In this document: positions 1 to 12,340 of the stretch, one piece after another | How positions within the stretch are numbered: the first letter of the stretch is position 1 | How the letters are laid out: every line of letters begins with the position of its first letter | From: Callorhinus ursinus | Taxonomy: Eukaryota; Chordata; Mammalia; Carnivora; Otariidae | Length of the DNA: 64,000 nt | Assembly: GCF_003265705.1 (NCBI RefSeq) | Contig: NW_020312966.1 | Coordinates: forward strand, 23,295,962 to 23,359,961 | Direction: 5' to 3' | Position numbers and translations under genes: made by a program | Notes under the pieces: model-generated | Database searches by the model: none | Seen by the model: the letters and a program-made list of their open reading frames with translations, nothing else | Told to the model about the DNA's origin: nothing

Positions 1-545
1 TGGATGGAACTGGAGGGTGTTATGCTGAGTGAAATAAGTCAATCAGAGAAAGACATGTATCACATGACCTCACTGATATGAGGAATTCTTAATCTCAGGA
101 AACAAACTGAGTGTTACTGGAGTGGTTGGGGGTGGGAGGGATGGGGTGGCTGGGTGATAGACACTGGGGAGGGTATGTGCTATGGTGAGCGCTGTGAATT
201 GTGCAAGACTGTTGAATCACAGATCTGTACTTCTGAAACAAATAACGCAACATATTTTAAGAAAAAAGAAAAAGAAGAAGATAACAGGAGAGGAAGAAAA
301 GGGGAGTATGTCAGAGGGGGAGACGAACCATGAGAGATGATGGACTCTGAAAAACAAACTGAGGGTTCTAGAGGGGAGGGGGGTAGGGGGATGGGTTAGC
401 CTGGTGATGGGTATTGAGGAGGGCACATTCTGCATGGAGCACTGGGTGTTATGAACAAACAATGAATCATGGAACACTGCACCAAAAACTAATGATGTAA
501 TATATGGTGATTAACATAACAATAAAAAATTAAAATAAAAAAAAA
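1..545 (+). mobile_element. LINE-1 3' end, young carnivore type, cut by window start
   Basis: The window opens inside the last codons of L1 ORF2 (tggatggaactggagggtgt, the TWMELEG-like end of the reverse transcriptase protein). It runs through a G-rich 3' UTR and ends in an A-rich tail near 545. The same 3' UTR recurs at 5527-5928 and 22416-23532 and, reversed, at 5071, 7800 and 15553. G-runs at 121-155 and 371-396 are typical of L1 3' UTRs. The 5' part and upstream target duplication lie outside the window. It is non-coding debris. Confidence 0.9.
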
Positions 546-631
546 GAATCACAACCCCCCCCCAAAAAAAAAGTAGAATCCCAATACTGCTATATACATG
601 TTTTATAAGCAAATCAGAGCATTTTCATATA

Positions 632-1240
632 GAGTTGGCTCTCATTATTCAGGGTGGTTATTTTCTGGAAAGCCTTCACTAGTTAGCAGATACTGAACAA
701 TCGCTCCTAGGGCAAATACAGATTCGGATCCCTACAAGCCTCTGCTCACAACTGATCAATACACAATCTTGTCTTGTGTATATCTCTATTTTAAAAAGAC
801 ACGTTGTATAATATATATTATTGATTCATTTACATTGAACTCATGGCCAAGAGTACTACAATTCAGGCCTCCCAGGGGCTTACAGAACACACCCCACTCT
901 CTCTAGAAGGCAGACCACAGCGTTCTTGCACTTAGGAACACTAGTTAGCCCTTTACCTCTGAGCCCTGGAGCCATTTTTAAACAGCAAAATCAACAAAAT
1001 CACAAAAATGAAAACATTGTGGCAGCAAATACACTTTGAAAGAGACACTTGTTTGCAGTCTAAGAGTTGAAATAAGAAAGGAGACCATCGGCTTGTTGGA
1101 CTTCAGCTGGGAACATAAGCATCAGGTGACTCCAACTTAGCACCATTCTACAGTCAAAGCACCATGAGTATTGGTTTGGGGATTACAAATAACTTTTAGC
1201 AAGTAAAATATGGAATCTCTGAAGAATGAGGATTGACTGC
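632..1240. mobile_element. Ancient TIR DNA transposon, non-autonomous
   Basis: The segment starts near gagttggctctcattattc and ends near gaatgaggattgactgc. These termini are imperfect inverted repeats (about 14 of 22 positions). The interior resembles a widespread mammalian MER/Tigger- or hAT-type repeat, but I cannot fix the family. No transposase frame is present. The short stretch 546-631 holds a C-run and A-run and nothing else. Confidence 0.5.
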
Positions 1241-1259
1241 ATGTATGTATCATTTTAAT

Positions 1260-1380
1260 TTTCTCTATTTTAAAGTCTTCATAGTTTTGTCCATTTTTCT
1301 ATTTATGTCTTAGCACATTTACTAGCAATTTATATAGAATTCTTCATATATTTAAAGTATTAGTCTTTTCTTTAAAAGTT

Positions 1381-1418
<38 letters not shown>

Positions 1419-1900
1419 ACAAGCTGGGGGAGGGGCAGAGGGAGAAGCAGACTCCCCGCTGAGCAGAGAGCCCAACGGGAGACTCGATCCCAGGACCCTG
1501 AGATCATGACCTGAGCCAAAGGCAGATGCTTAGCCGACTGAGCCACCCAGGCACCTCTAGAATATTAGTCTTTTATTTCTTTGGTTTTGGACAAATATTT
1601 TATCAGTTTGTTGTCTATTAATTTTGTTCATTTTTTCATTTACGTAAGTTTTATAATTTCAATATGGTCAAACCTATTCCTCCTTTTTCTTCATACTTTC
1701 ATTGGTGCTATTCCTAGAAGGCTCTTCATATCCAGAGATTAGGTAAGTATTCACATAAATCTTTATTCTTGTATAGATTCAATTTTGTTTTTAACATCTG
1801 TTTAGGGTCAATATTGGCATCTGGTATTAGAAGAGATTCTAATTTTTCTTCTAAATAATAAACATTCCTGGTGATATTTATTTAGTAATCCATCTTTTCC
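1260..1900 (-). mobile_element. Old LINE relic, antisense, split by a SINE
   Basis: AT-rich sequence on both sides of the SINE at 1370-1562 reads like antisense old L1: motifs such as tttgtccatttttctattta and tttatcagtttgttgtc. It is too diverged for a family name, and the edges are approximate. Confidence 0.35.
1370..1562 (-). mobile_element. CAN-SINE, antisense
   Basis: This is a tRNA-Lys-derived carnivore SINE in reverse: oligo-T/GA-rich tail first, (GA)n at about 1386-1417, then the tRNA-related head ending gccgactgagccacccaggc. A 12-bp target duplication tattagtctttt flanks it at 1358-1369 and 1563-1574. Confidence 0.9.
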
Positions 1901-1909
1901 AACTTCATT

Positions 1910-2690
1910 GAAATATAATTTATGTATAACATCGTGTAAATTTAAGTGTAAATGGAATGATTTGATACACATATATACTGTGAAATGCTTACCACAATAA
2001 GGTTAGTCAACACATCCTCTAACTCACTTAAGTGCCATTTTTGTTATGATGAAAACATTAAATCTCTACTCTCATAGCAACCTTCAAGTATAAAATATAC
2101 TATTGTTAACTATAGTCACCATGGTACACATTAGATCCCCAGGACTTACTCATCTTGTAACTGAAAGTTTGTACCCTTTTACCAACATCTCTCCATTTTC
2201 CCCACCCATTAGCGACTGACAACCACCATTCTACTCTATATAAGTTTAATGTTTTTAGATTTCACCTACAAGTGATATCATATAGTATTTATCTTTCTCT
2301 GGCTGATTTATTTCACTTAGCGTAACACCTTCAAGTTCCATCCAGGTTGTTGCAAATGGCAGGACTCCTTTTTTATAGCTGATTTTCTTGTTGTTGATGT
2401 TATATCCTGAAACTACTAAATTTGTTCATTAGGCCCAATAGTTTTTGGTAGAATACTCAGGATTTTCATGTCATCAACAAACAGAGACAATTTTACTTCT
2501 TCTTTCTGATTTTGATGCCTTTTATTTCTTTTCCTTGCCTGATTGGTCTGGCTAGGATTTACAGTAACTATGTTGAATCAGATTGGTAACACTGGGCACC
2601 TTTGTCTTGTTCCTGATCTGAGAGGAGAAACTTTCAGTTTTTCACTGTTGAGTATGATGTTAGCTGTGGGTCTGTCCTATAAATATATAT
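1910..2690 (-). mobile_element. Old LINE-1, antisense, internally deleted or two pieces
   Basis: Positions 1910-2345 read as an antisense L1M-type 3' end (catggtacacattagatccc; ttcacttagcgtaacacctt). Positions 2400-2690 read as antisense ORF2 reverse-transcriptase sequence (cctttgtcttgttcctgatc; gagtatgatgttagctgtgg). The intervening ORF2 sequence is missing, so this is either one internally deleted copy or two copies. Confidence 0.6.
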
Positions 2691-4440
2691 ACTGTTCCTT
2701 TAACCATGGGCTTAACCATTAACCAATGGTCAACCAAGGATGTGGTTTTTACCCTTGAGGAGAAGTCTATCCAAGTACACTTTCCTACCATCACACACTT
2801 CCACCCCAACGCCACTGGTCCTCTGTGGCTTTTCCTGGGACTGCTGGTGGATGTCAACCCACCCACGCTAAGAGAAATTGCTCATCAGATCACTAATACT
2901 TCCCTCCTAGAGAAGGGAATTTGAGACATAACAGCCCTGGTCACACAGCCTTGCTTCGTGTGTCTTTCCAGAGAAGCATACTTAATAAAACTTTTTTTTT
3001 TTTTTTTTGCTTCTGAGCTCCATATCCTGGCATCATGGTACTGCATTCAGGTTGGCTCCACCTAGTAACCTGGATTCTACAATCTCTTACAAGCAGCCAG
3101 TTTCAGTTCTGTGGCATGGCGGCTACTTGTGGTGCCTCTTCCTATGACTTAGCATCAGCCTCTGAAATCAGCCTCCCCTCTGCACACATTATTTTCAGCT
3201 GGAAAATGATCCCAAGTAAACTTCTGATTTTCTTTATTTTGTGCCCCAGACCTAACAGTGAGGACTAATACTTCTGCCTTGTTCTCCTCAAGGTTTTCTG
3301 TAGTTTTTGAAAATCCCTACGTTGAGTAGCATTTGCTTTTGTTACATCTCTATCTGCAGCATTTCCATTTACATTGTTGGTCTCATTCTTTTCAGAGAAG
3401 CTAAACAGAATGCATAACCTACTCCTTAAACTCAATGTTTTCCTTCCTAACACATACAGGGCTAGCACCATTTGGCTTTCTTCCTTTTACTTGTGTTGGA
3501 TCTCCTCCCAGTCATTTGTTTTCCTAATGTCATCCCCTCAAATCTGTTCTGTGGGATCTCCCATAGTGAAAAATATCAGTAATTTCTGAGAATGCCAAAA
3601 GAATAAACTGTTCAAACAAATCTTGCCTACTGTCACATAACCTAGCTGTGATGTTTGCTGAGGCCCCTGCACTCATGAAGGGCATTCGCAACCACCACCT
3701 CCTGAACTCTATGTATTTGCTCAAGTCCAGTGTGCACTCAGTCAAGGCCAATATAAAAATAGACACCCACCTGTGAACCAAACTGCCCTACACTGTAGTT
3801 ACCACCCAAGTAAAATACAGCATGGCCTGAGACATCCCATCTCCCAATTAGGCTAGATCCATAAAAGGCCAAATGGATGAATGCAAAACCAGCTTTGTTG
3901 CAAATCATCAAGATTTAACCTCACATAGCCTGGTCCCCACAAAAAATCTCAATCTCCAGGTTTCATTGTACCCCCTAAGTCCCAGTCTTTTGGTGTTCTT
4001 CAAGGTTCCTAAAATGCACTACCTATTGAGTTAGGAGGTAAATAACAGCCTGAGACATGAGCCAAATGAGTAATCAGACAAAACAATATGGCAGCTGTAA
4101 TATGTGAGTGCTCCCTGGGACTGTTCATCCCTGCTCTTCACACTTCCCAGTGAAGTCTGAGCCTAGCATCAGTTCACTCCACAGGGACTCTGTCTGGGGA
4201 ACAAACATGCTCTCATCCTTGCTTTACTCTGGCCTGGGGTGGAGGGAGATAGAGAATGATGTCTGAGAGATTCAATCTACCAAACAGGGAAATGTGTACC
4301 AATAACTGGGAGTAAAGTGTGGAAAAAGAGAAGTCAGAACTGCTCTAGAAAAAAGAGGTCTGTGAGAGAGGTGTTCCTTGAACACTTGCCTATGGTGTTT
4401 AGTGTGTGAACTAATAAGATCATGATGGAAGGTACTGAAA
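2691..4440. other. No recognised gene or repeat
   Basis: Several open frames of 68-83 codons occur on both strands (for example 2706-2924 and 3035-3268), but none resembles a known protein. AATAAA followed by about 17 T occurs at 2984-3008. This might be an LTR or retroposon remnant, but I cannot support that further. Confidence 0.4.
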
Positions 4441-4441
4441 A

Positions 4442-4468
4442 GTCACCATCATCATCGTCATCGTCATC

Positions 4469-4501
<33 letters not shown>

Positions 4502-4502
4502 G
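4442..4502. repeat. (CAT)n trinucleotide microsatellite
   Basis: An imperfect cat/atc array with two cgt interruptions near 4456-4467, then about a dozen uninterrupted units. Confidence 0.95.
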
Positions 4503-5060
4503 TTATTATTACTGACTCGTTGAGAGATGGAAAGTCTGGTTAGAGGAGAAAGAAGTGCTCTGTATTCTTGAATAAACTCATATTCACATCTTCCTCTCCT
4601 CCGCTATGACTGTAAGAGCCTACAAAAGAATTACAGTCATAGAAGAATAGTAATATTGCTCACCTTGACAATGAAATATGGAATATATCATTGGCTATTT
4701 TTTCTTTGGAGGTTTTTACAGTGTTGTCAGAAATCCTAAGGTCCTTAAAACTCAGTGGACAAGACCCCTCTCTTTGATTGGGCTTTCCTGTTAGAAGTCA
4801 TGGTCTATGAGCAATTTCTTTACTCAGCATTTTTTTCTGAGTGTGAAGAAGTGAAAATCCACTGCTTTGGGGACAGGACAGTAAACACAGGAATTTCAGA
4901 AAGGAGCTAGAAATCAGGGCATATGGGGACACAAGACCAAAGGCTGTTGGGAGGCTAATCTTATATAGAGTTTGGATTCTCCACACAAGGCTTGAGACGG
5001 AAAGAGACGTAGTTTGGAATGGGTGTGTTCTGCCCTACCTTGAATCTGCATTCAGAACTA
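4503..5060. other. Unique sequence, nothing recognised
   Basis: No repeat family, RNA gene or convincing coding frame. The 62-codon minus-strand frame at 4798-4986 has no recognisable similarity. Confidence 0.4.
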
Positions 5061-5070
5061 AGGAATTTTT

Positions 5071-6075
5071 TTTATTATGTTATGTTAATCACCATACATT
5101 ACATCATTAGTTTTTGATGTAGTGTTCCATGATTCATTGTTTGTGTATAACACCCAGTGCTCTATTCAGTATACGTGCTCTCTTTAATACCCATCACCAG
5201 GCTAACCCATCCCCTCACCCCACTCCCCTCTAGAACCCTCAGTTTGTTTCTCAGAGTCCATTGTCTCTCATGGTTCATCTCCCCCTCTGATATCCCCCCC
5301 TTCATTTTTCCCTTCCTGCTATCATCTTCTTTTTCTTTTTTAACATATAATATATTATTTGTTTCAGAGGTAGAGGTCTGTGAATCAACAGTCTTACACA
5401 ATTCACAGCGCTCACCATAGCACATAACCTCCCCAGTGTCTATCACCCAGCCACTCCATTCCTCCCATCCCCCACCACTCCAGCAACCCTCAGTTTGTTT
5501 CCTGAGATTAAGAATTCCTCATATCAATTGGGTGGCTGGGTGACAGACATTGGGGAGGGTATGTGCTATGGTGAGCACTGTGAATTGTACAAGACTGATG
5601 AATCACGGATCTGTACTTCTGAAACAAATAATGCAATATATGTTAAGAAAAATAAAAGAAGAAGATAGCAGGAGGGGAAGAATGAAGGGGAGTAAGTTGG
5701 AGGGGGAGACGAACCATTAGAGACGATGGACTCTGAAAAACAAACTGAGGGTTCTAGAGGGGAGGAGGGTGGGGGGATGGGTTAGCCTGGTGATGGGTAT
5801 TAAAGAGGGCACATTCTGCGTGGAGCACTGGGTGTTCTGCACAAACAATGAATCATGGAACACTACATCAAAAACTAATGATGTAATGTATGGTGATTAA
5901 CATAACAATAAAAAATTATTTTTAAAAAAAGAATTCCTCATATCAGTGAGATCATATGATACATGTCTTTCTCTGACTGACTTATTTCACTCAGCAAAAT
6001 ACCCTCCAGTTCCATCCACGTTGTTGCAAATGGCAAGATTTCATTCCTTTTGATGGCTGAATATTCCATTGTATG
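5071..6075 (-). mobile_element. Young LINE-1 3' end, antisense, interrupted by another L1
   Basis: The element begins with poly-T and the reverse complement of the young L1 3' UTR, pauses at 5526 where a sense L1 is inserted, and resumes at 5946 through the end of ORF2 (cagttccatccacgttgttg) to about 6075. A short direct repeat ggaattttt at 5062-5070 and 6076-6084 fits its own target duplication. Confidence 0.85.
5527..5928 (+). mobile_element. Young LINE-1 3' UTR, sense, nested in the antisense L1
   Basis: A 5'-truncated L1 begins at gggtggctgggtgacagac and ends with an A-rich tail. It is bracketed by a 17-bp target duplication, aagaattcctcatatca, at 5510-5526 and 5929-5945. That sequence belongs to the host L1, which proves this insertion is the younger one. 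It contains only 3' UTR. Confidence 0.93.
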
Positions 6076-6084
6076 GGAATTTTT

Positions 6085-6980
6085 AACTGAGACCAGACCC
6101 CACAAGAGAAGAAAAGAGGTTCTTAGAGGTCAAGATGTAGAAGATACCAAAAAGACTAGATTCTGCTGCTGAAGAAATTGACATTCTCCATTATCCATTT
6201 CAACCCCACCTCAGAATGATATCCTTTCACACCATCACTAAAACTGTGTGTAATTAAAACAATTAAGCATTTTCTCCAAACTCATTACATCCATCAAACT
6301 GCCTTCAGATAGTCCGTTTCGGGACCCAAGGTAGATATAATATCCATATCAAACTTAATATCTACATCAAATAACTTATAACATAAGTAAGATGAAGCAT
6401 TAAAAATCATGTGACACATAACAGCTTAATAAAGAAAACTACTAAATGGCCATTCACTTCCATTGAATCATGACTTTCCTGGGACTCCAGTTCCACCTGC
6501 ATAAATGGAGTGACCACAGTCAGCCATCTCCAAAGCCCATTCCAGAGTCCAAATTCTTTGATGTTGAAATGTATAAATGACTTTCCCTGTTCTCCAGCCA
6601 CTCCTTCACAAAGGTCCAAGTCTCTGAGAAGCACAGCACAGTGGGCAGGACCCCTGAAGCATCATCCTTTTGGTTCTCAACATTAGGACCAGGACAGTAA
6701 CAAGTATTCAGTTTTGCAGGTGTCCATGGACACCTTTAGCTCCCTTTCTGCCAATGTGTTATGCAGCAAAAGACTATTAATACACCCAATAACCACAAGC
6801 AAGCCAAGAAATAGAACACTGGCAGCACCCCCAGAAGCTCCATCTCTGTCTCATTCCAATGACAATCCCCTCCATCCCCAGCCGAGATAATCACCATTTT
6901 CACCTGATTAGAAATCACTTCCTTGCTTTTCTTTATAGTCTTACTACTCATTTATGAAAGCATCCCTAAATGACATGGTT
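6085..6980. other. Unique sequence, nothing recognised
   Basis: Minus-strand frames at 6407-6634 and 6736-6951 (75 and 71 codons) lack recognisable domains. No repeat edge is visible. Confidence 0.4.
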
Positions 6981-6984
6981 CAAA

Positions 6985-7370
6985 ACTTTACATGAATGAA
7001 ACATTACTGACCTATTCTTTCACGTCTTCTTTCTTTTGGTCCACATTATATTTGCAAGATAAATCTAAGTTGTGTGTATCTGAGATGTATTCATTTTCAT
7101 TGCTCTATAATTTCTGTGGGAATCACACATAATGTTGTACCCATCCTACTGTTGATGGATGGACATTTGGATTGGACAATTGTTTTCAATTTGGGGCTAT
7201 TACCACAATGATTCTATTAAGATTGATGAAATGTGTATATATTCTGAAGCACATGTGCACACACCTCGTTATTTGTGAAACAGCCAGGTTATAGAATGTA
7301 CTCACCTTCCCAATATTACAAAATGCCATAAGGTTGTCCGTTTTCTGAAGGGGTGGTACTAATGCATATA
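6985..7370 (-). mobile_element. Old LINE-1 fragment, antisense (probable)
   Basis: Motifs such as cctactgttgatggatggac and ttcaatttggggctattacc match the common antisense L1M 3' region seen again at 27.8-28.4 kb. The fragment is heavily diverged. Confidence 0.45.
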
Positions 7371-7784
7371 ATGAATCTACAGGAAGAGAGGAGGGAAAGA
7401 GAAGAAGGAAAATGGCAGGAGCTTGTCATCTGTATTTTCTGGTAATGAAATTCTGTATGGTTAATAACAAATCCTTTTTTGTATTTTGGATTTTTTGGGG
7501 GGGGAGTTTTGTGGATTTTTTTGACTGCCCAGTATGATTAGGCCTCCAAATGATAACAGTTCCCCCTACAGCTGGACCACTCCCATGAGGAATTCAAGTC
7601 TGTTGGAGTTAACTGAATTTATTAATTTTGGCCTCTTGAGATTCAAATTACTCAGGCCCTAGATGCAAAATCATATATTCTCCAACCTTTTTATAATTCT
7701 ACCTACTCTAACTAAGCTTTATGCAAGCATCATGTTTTAGGATTGGCCCAAAATCAGGGAAGACTACCTTCTCTGTATTTGTTA
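7371..7784. other. Unique sequence, nothing recognised
   Basis: A-, T- and G-rich simple tracts occur around 7470-7510. No gene or repeat family was identified. Confidence 0.4.
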
Positions 7785-7799
7785 GTATTTAATTTCTTT

Positions 7800-8183
7800 T
7801 TTTTCCTTTTTTTATTTTATTATGTTACGGTAATCACCATACATTACATCATTAGTTTTTGATGTAGGGTTCCATGATTCATTGTTTGTGCATAACACCC
7901 AGTGCTCCACGCAGAACGTGCCCTCTTTAATACCCATCACCAGGCTAACCCATCCCCCCACCCTCCTCCCCTCTAGAACCCGCAGTTTATTTCTCAGAGT
8001 CCATAGTTTCTCATGGTTCGTCTCCCCCACTGATTCCCCCCCTTCATTTCTCCCTTCCTACTATCTTCTTTCTTTTTTTAACATATAATGTATTATTTGT
8101 TTCAGAGGTACAGGTGTGTGATTCAACAGTCTTACACAATTCACAGCGCTCACCATAGCACATACCCTCCCGAAAGCTGGGTC
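7800..8183 (-). mobile_element. Young LINE-1 3' UTR, antisense
   Basis: Poly-T head, then the reverse complement of the young L1 3' UTR to about 8171, then roughly 12 bases unlike L1. A 15-bp target duplication, gtatttaatttcttt, flanks it at 7785-7799 and 8184-8198. Confidence 0.92.
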
Positions 8184-8198
8184 GTATTTAATTTCTTT

Positions 8199-8710
8199 AA
8201 CTAATGAAATAGAAATTTTAGGACACTGTGAAAGAGACCCACCAAAGAGGTCTTAAGCCTTGTCATATATGCCCAAATAACACTCTCCTTCCTGCTCATT
8301 TCCAGTAGTTGGAAAAAATGTAGTCCAAGCAATCCAGATCTCTAAATTGGCCCAAGAAAGGGAGATGCTGCAAGAAATATCAATGTGCAGGAAACATAGT
8401 CTGCTGCTCCAGGAAAATTGAGGGTGTGCCCTCACTCTGTTTTATAACCTTCATGGCAGAAATAGAATCTATTCATAGCCCCTCCCCCTGCCCCCCGTAT
8501 TTAATCCCACTCTACTTCTTGCAGGTGAATCTCAATAATGTTCAGACAAAAGGATGTTCTTTCCAGTAGGGATAAATAGGGTAAAGACTAAGCCATTTTA
8601 ACCAAAAGACCCCAGAATGTAGTGGCTTTAAGAGAATAGGTGTTTTTCTTACTCATACAAACATGAGGACTCCTGGTTTGCAGGGTGGCTCTGCTCTGGA
8701 TGGCCATTCA
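8199..8710. other. Unique sequence, nothing recognised
   Basis: The only frame is 8253-8435 on the minus strand (60 codons), with no similarity I can name. Confidence 0.4.
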
Positions 8711-8724
8711 AAAATATAGATTTC

Positions 8725-8890
8725 GGGATGCCTGGGTGACTCAGTCAGTTAAGCGGCTGCCTTCGGCCCGGGTCATGATCCCAGGGTCCTGGGATCGAGT
8801 CCCACATCAGGCTCCTTGCTCAGCAGGGAGCCTGCTTCTCCCTCTCTCTCCCTCTGCTTATGCTCTGTCAAATAAATAAAATCTTTAAAA
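8725..8890 (+). mobile_element. CAN-SINE, sense
   Basis: The head gggatgcctgggtgactcag holds a pol III A-box-like stretch, and a B-box-like gggatcgagtccc lies at 8791-8803. Then come a CT-rich zone, AATAAA repeats and an A tail. A near-perfect target duplication aaaatatagatttc / aaaatatgtagatttc lies at 8711-8724 and 8891-8906. The 64-codon frame at 8685-8879 is SINE translation only. Confidence 0.93.
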
Positions 8891-9099
8891 AAAATATGTA
8901 GATTTCTTCTTTCTCACTGCTTCACTATTCCATGCCATTGTCCAGGCTTAAAACTGGATAGTAGTCAGCCCATGCTCTAGCTCACAAGAACGGAATAGAG
9001 GGGAAAAAAATCAAAGGCAACAATTTCCTTTTAAGCAAGTAGAGCTGAAGTTGGAATATATATAGTTGTTAGGTTTCCATGTTTTACTTGAAGGGGTAA

Positions 9100-10895
9100 G
9101 CTACAAAACTTTTAATGAAGAAACTATATCAATTTTACAATCTCTTCCAGAAAATGGAAGAGAAGCAACACTCTCTAACCCATTTTATGAGGAGACCTGC
9201 ATTACTCTAATACCACAGACAAATAAATTACCAGGAAACTCTCAAGCAATATCCCTCATAAATACAAATAATCCTCAACAAGATATTAGCAAATCAAAAT
9301 CCAGTGCTATATAAAAACAAATCTCATCACAACCAAATGGGTTTCATCTAAGGAAGGCAAGGCTGGTTCAGCATTCAAAAATCACTCAATGTAATTCACC
9401 GTATTAACAGACTATGAAAAAATGTATTAACATCTCAATAGATGCAGAAAAAACAGTTGATAAAATTTAATATCCCTTTATTCTAAAAACTTTACCAACT
9501 ATAAATAGGAGAGAATTGAACCTACCAAAGGGCATTTACAAGTAATAATAATATAGCTAACATCAGACAAAATGGTAAGAGATTAAATAATTTCCACCTA
9601 AGATCTGGGAAAAGGCAAGGCTATCCTCTCTCCCCTCTGTTATTCGATATCATACTCTAAGTCCTTGCCAGTAAATAAGATAATAAGTAGGGGGGAAAAG
9701 CATACAGATTGGAAAGAAAGGAAGAAATCTGTCTTTATTCATGAACAGAACTGTCAGTGTAAAGGATCCAAAAGATTCTTCAAAATAACTCCTTGATCAA
9801 ATAACTGAGTTTCAGGATACCAGGACAATATACAAAAGTTGTCATATTCCTATATATCAGTAGTAAACAACTTGAACTTGAAATTTAAAAAGAAAGACAT
9901 TTAAAATAGCATCCCAGTAATGAAGCTTAGGTATAAATCTAACAAAATATGTTCAGGATCTATGCTGAAAACTACCAAACACTGATGAAAGAAATCCAGA
10001 AGCTCCAAGTAAAAGGAGGGATAATTGTCAGAGATTGGAAAACTCCATATTATTAAAACGTCAATGACCCTCATTTGGTGTATAGATCCAATGCAATCTC
10101 AACCCAAGTCAGCAACCTTTTCTGTTAATAATTGACAACTAACTCCAAAATGTATACTGAAGTCCAAAGAACTGAGATAATCAGAAACAATTTTGAAAAG
10201 ATTAACAAATTAGAAGACTCATGACATCCTATTTCAAGACTTACTATAAAGCTACAGTAATCAAAACAGTGTGGTTTTGGTGAAAAAGGAGATAAGTAAA
10301 TCAAAATTGACAGTTACCCACGGTGATTTTTGGCCCAGTTGCCAACGCAATGGAGAGAGGATAATGTTTTTGACAAATGTCTGCTACAACAATTGGACAT
10401 CCATTTTCAAAACAAGAATCTCAATGTGTGCCTTATTTTACAAGACTTAATTTAAAAATAGATTATAGTCCTAAATATAAAGTCTTCTAAATATCAGTCT
10501 TTTAGAAGAAATAATTGAAATCATTGAAACCTTGGTTTAGTCAAACATCTTATATTTGACACCAAAAGTATGATCTATAAAAGGAAACAAGTTGATAAAC
10601 AGATTTCATCAAAATTCAAAATTCTGCACTGTGAAACACATTGCTCAGAGAATTTTTTTAAAGTCACAGAATGGGAGGAAATATTTGCAAATTACATGTC
10701 TGACAAAGGCGTGTACCAGGGGTCGGAGGGTCAGGAGAGAAGAGTGTAACTACATAAGGTCAACGTGAATGAGTATTTAGGGTAATGGAACTATTCACTA
10801 CCTTGATTATGGTGGTGGTTACACAACTGTGTGTATTTTTCAAGACTCATAGACCATACACCAAAAGGAGTAAATTTTAGTGTATATAAATTAAA
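9100..10895 (+). mobile_element. Old LINE-1 ORF2 to 3' end, decayed
   Basis: The upstream part translates to a recognisable but broken reverse-transcriptase domain: NPFYEETCITLIPQTNK at about 9178-9228, ISLINT at about 9252, and a CPLSPLLFDII-like stretch near 9622-9655. Downstream motifs (tacagtaatcaaaacagtgtgg at about 10253; gggaggaaatatttgcaaat at about 10672) continue ORF2, and an L1M-like 3' UTR ends near aaaaaataaagaag. Frameshifts and stops are frequent, so no product is expected. Confidence 0.75.
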
Positions 10896-12326
10896 AAATA
10901 AAGAAGAAAAGATGATGCGAGTTGACAATATTTTTAACCATTGGTACAGTCACATGGATATGTACCAGCTGAATAACAGCTCTGAATAAGGCCAACACCC
11001 ATGAGAAAAAAAATTTAAATAGTCAAATAAACCATGTGCTTAAGGTTTGTATCTATTTGAGGAAGTGCTTGATTTCTTAGCTGATTTGTCTTGCCTCTTT
11101 GGAGTTGTGGCACTTCTGGGGTAAATTCTGGAAATGAACTTAGAGTTTGTCTCCAGAGAAAGACAAAGTACTACCTCAAGAACTATCTCATGGGGGGAGG
11201 TGGGGTATGACTCTCTAAGTAGAGCCGATGGTATTGACAAAAAAATCAAGATTGAAATTCTTAAAGGATTCACAGAGCCTTTGCTGATGGAAAAATAAAC
11301 ATCTCTTGGTCTGCAGACATCCAGAGAGAGATTGCATGGCTTTTCACTTAAGGGGAGAAAATGGGAGATTCTGAGGAGAAACAGAGCCACATCTTCTAGT
11401 CTTCAGTCCCTGCCTTTCACACTTGCCTCTCACAGATTAGGACCTCAGGAGAAATTTGGTCTCAGCAGGCTGGCCTTATAATTTTGAGTGTGAGGGTAAA
11501 CTTTGCACATATAAAGGGTTAAATTGGAAACAACACTGGATATCAATGCAGGGGTATATACAGCTTTAAAGTTCCCTGATTAGGAAACCTGCATTTTGTA
11601 GAAACTGCCATGTACTATGTCCCCCCCCCCCACTCACCTCACTCCACTGGCTTTCTTCCCTATGCATGGAACCCTTTCCCTCCCAACCCTCCCTGACAGC
11701 CCTCCATGTCAGACAACAGTTCTTGTATGCATCAGTGTTTATTTCCATCAATCCATTACCTATTCCAAAGGCACATGCATGTTAAAACCTTACCTAATTA
11801 AGAAATGGCAGATATATGACACCTGGTAAACATCAAAGCTGGTGGGAAAAATTTAAGAAGCTTGGGAATGCATATATGAGTGTGGGGGGTGCTTATAAAA
11901 AACCCCAAATGGACGATTTTGCTTAAAAAATGAGGACAGCTTTATTGGTTCACTCTGTTAAATACTCCTTACTCAACTAGCAGAAAGTTTCAAGCATCAG
12001 AGAATTTCCCAGCCATGCAATGACTGTTTGGGAAGCAATTTGCCAGATGTCTGTGAGAGTAAACTCACTGTAGGTCCCTATGCAATTAGGCTCCTAGAAA
12101 ATCTCAGGATTAGTTATCTGGTGCAATATCCTTTATCCGGAAATGGTCCCTGTGTGACACCAGAGAGGAGAACAATGAGCACCTAGCACATGGTGGGCAT
12201 GAACTCAAATCTTATCTCCAATTGTAAAGCCTCCAAATGGTTATAGAAATGGTGAAATGGTTCCCCATCATAAGTGTGTCATTAATATCTTTACTACGAT
12301 TACTGGTCAGAACTTCTTTTCATTAA
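10896..12326. other. Unique sequence with a C-run
   Basis: A poly-C run lies at about 11620-11630. The longest frame is the minus-strand 116 codons at 11040-11390, with no recognisable domain, and AT-rich surroundings argue against a gene. Confidence 0.4.
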
Positions 12327-12340
12327 AAAGAAACATGTCA

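Noticed and set aside
2706..2990. Frame plus AATAAA and poly-T suggesting an LTR or env remnant
   Set aside because: No primer site, no inverted TG/CA termini and no recognisable retroviral motif.
4442..4502. Regular short repeats that might suggest a CRISPR array
   Set aside because: Plain trinucleotide microsatellite without spacers, in a mammalian sequence.
8725..8890. tRNA-gene-like A and B boxes
   Set aside because: They belong to the tRNA-derived CAN-SINE head, with CT-rich body and A tail; no cloverleaf tRNA gene is present. The same holds for all 15 SINEs.
11040..11390. 116-codon minus-strand frame
   Set aside because: No known domain and no supporting gene structure.
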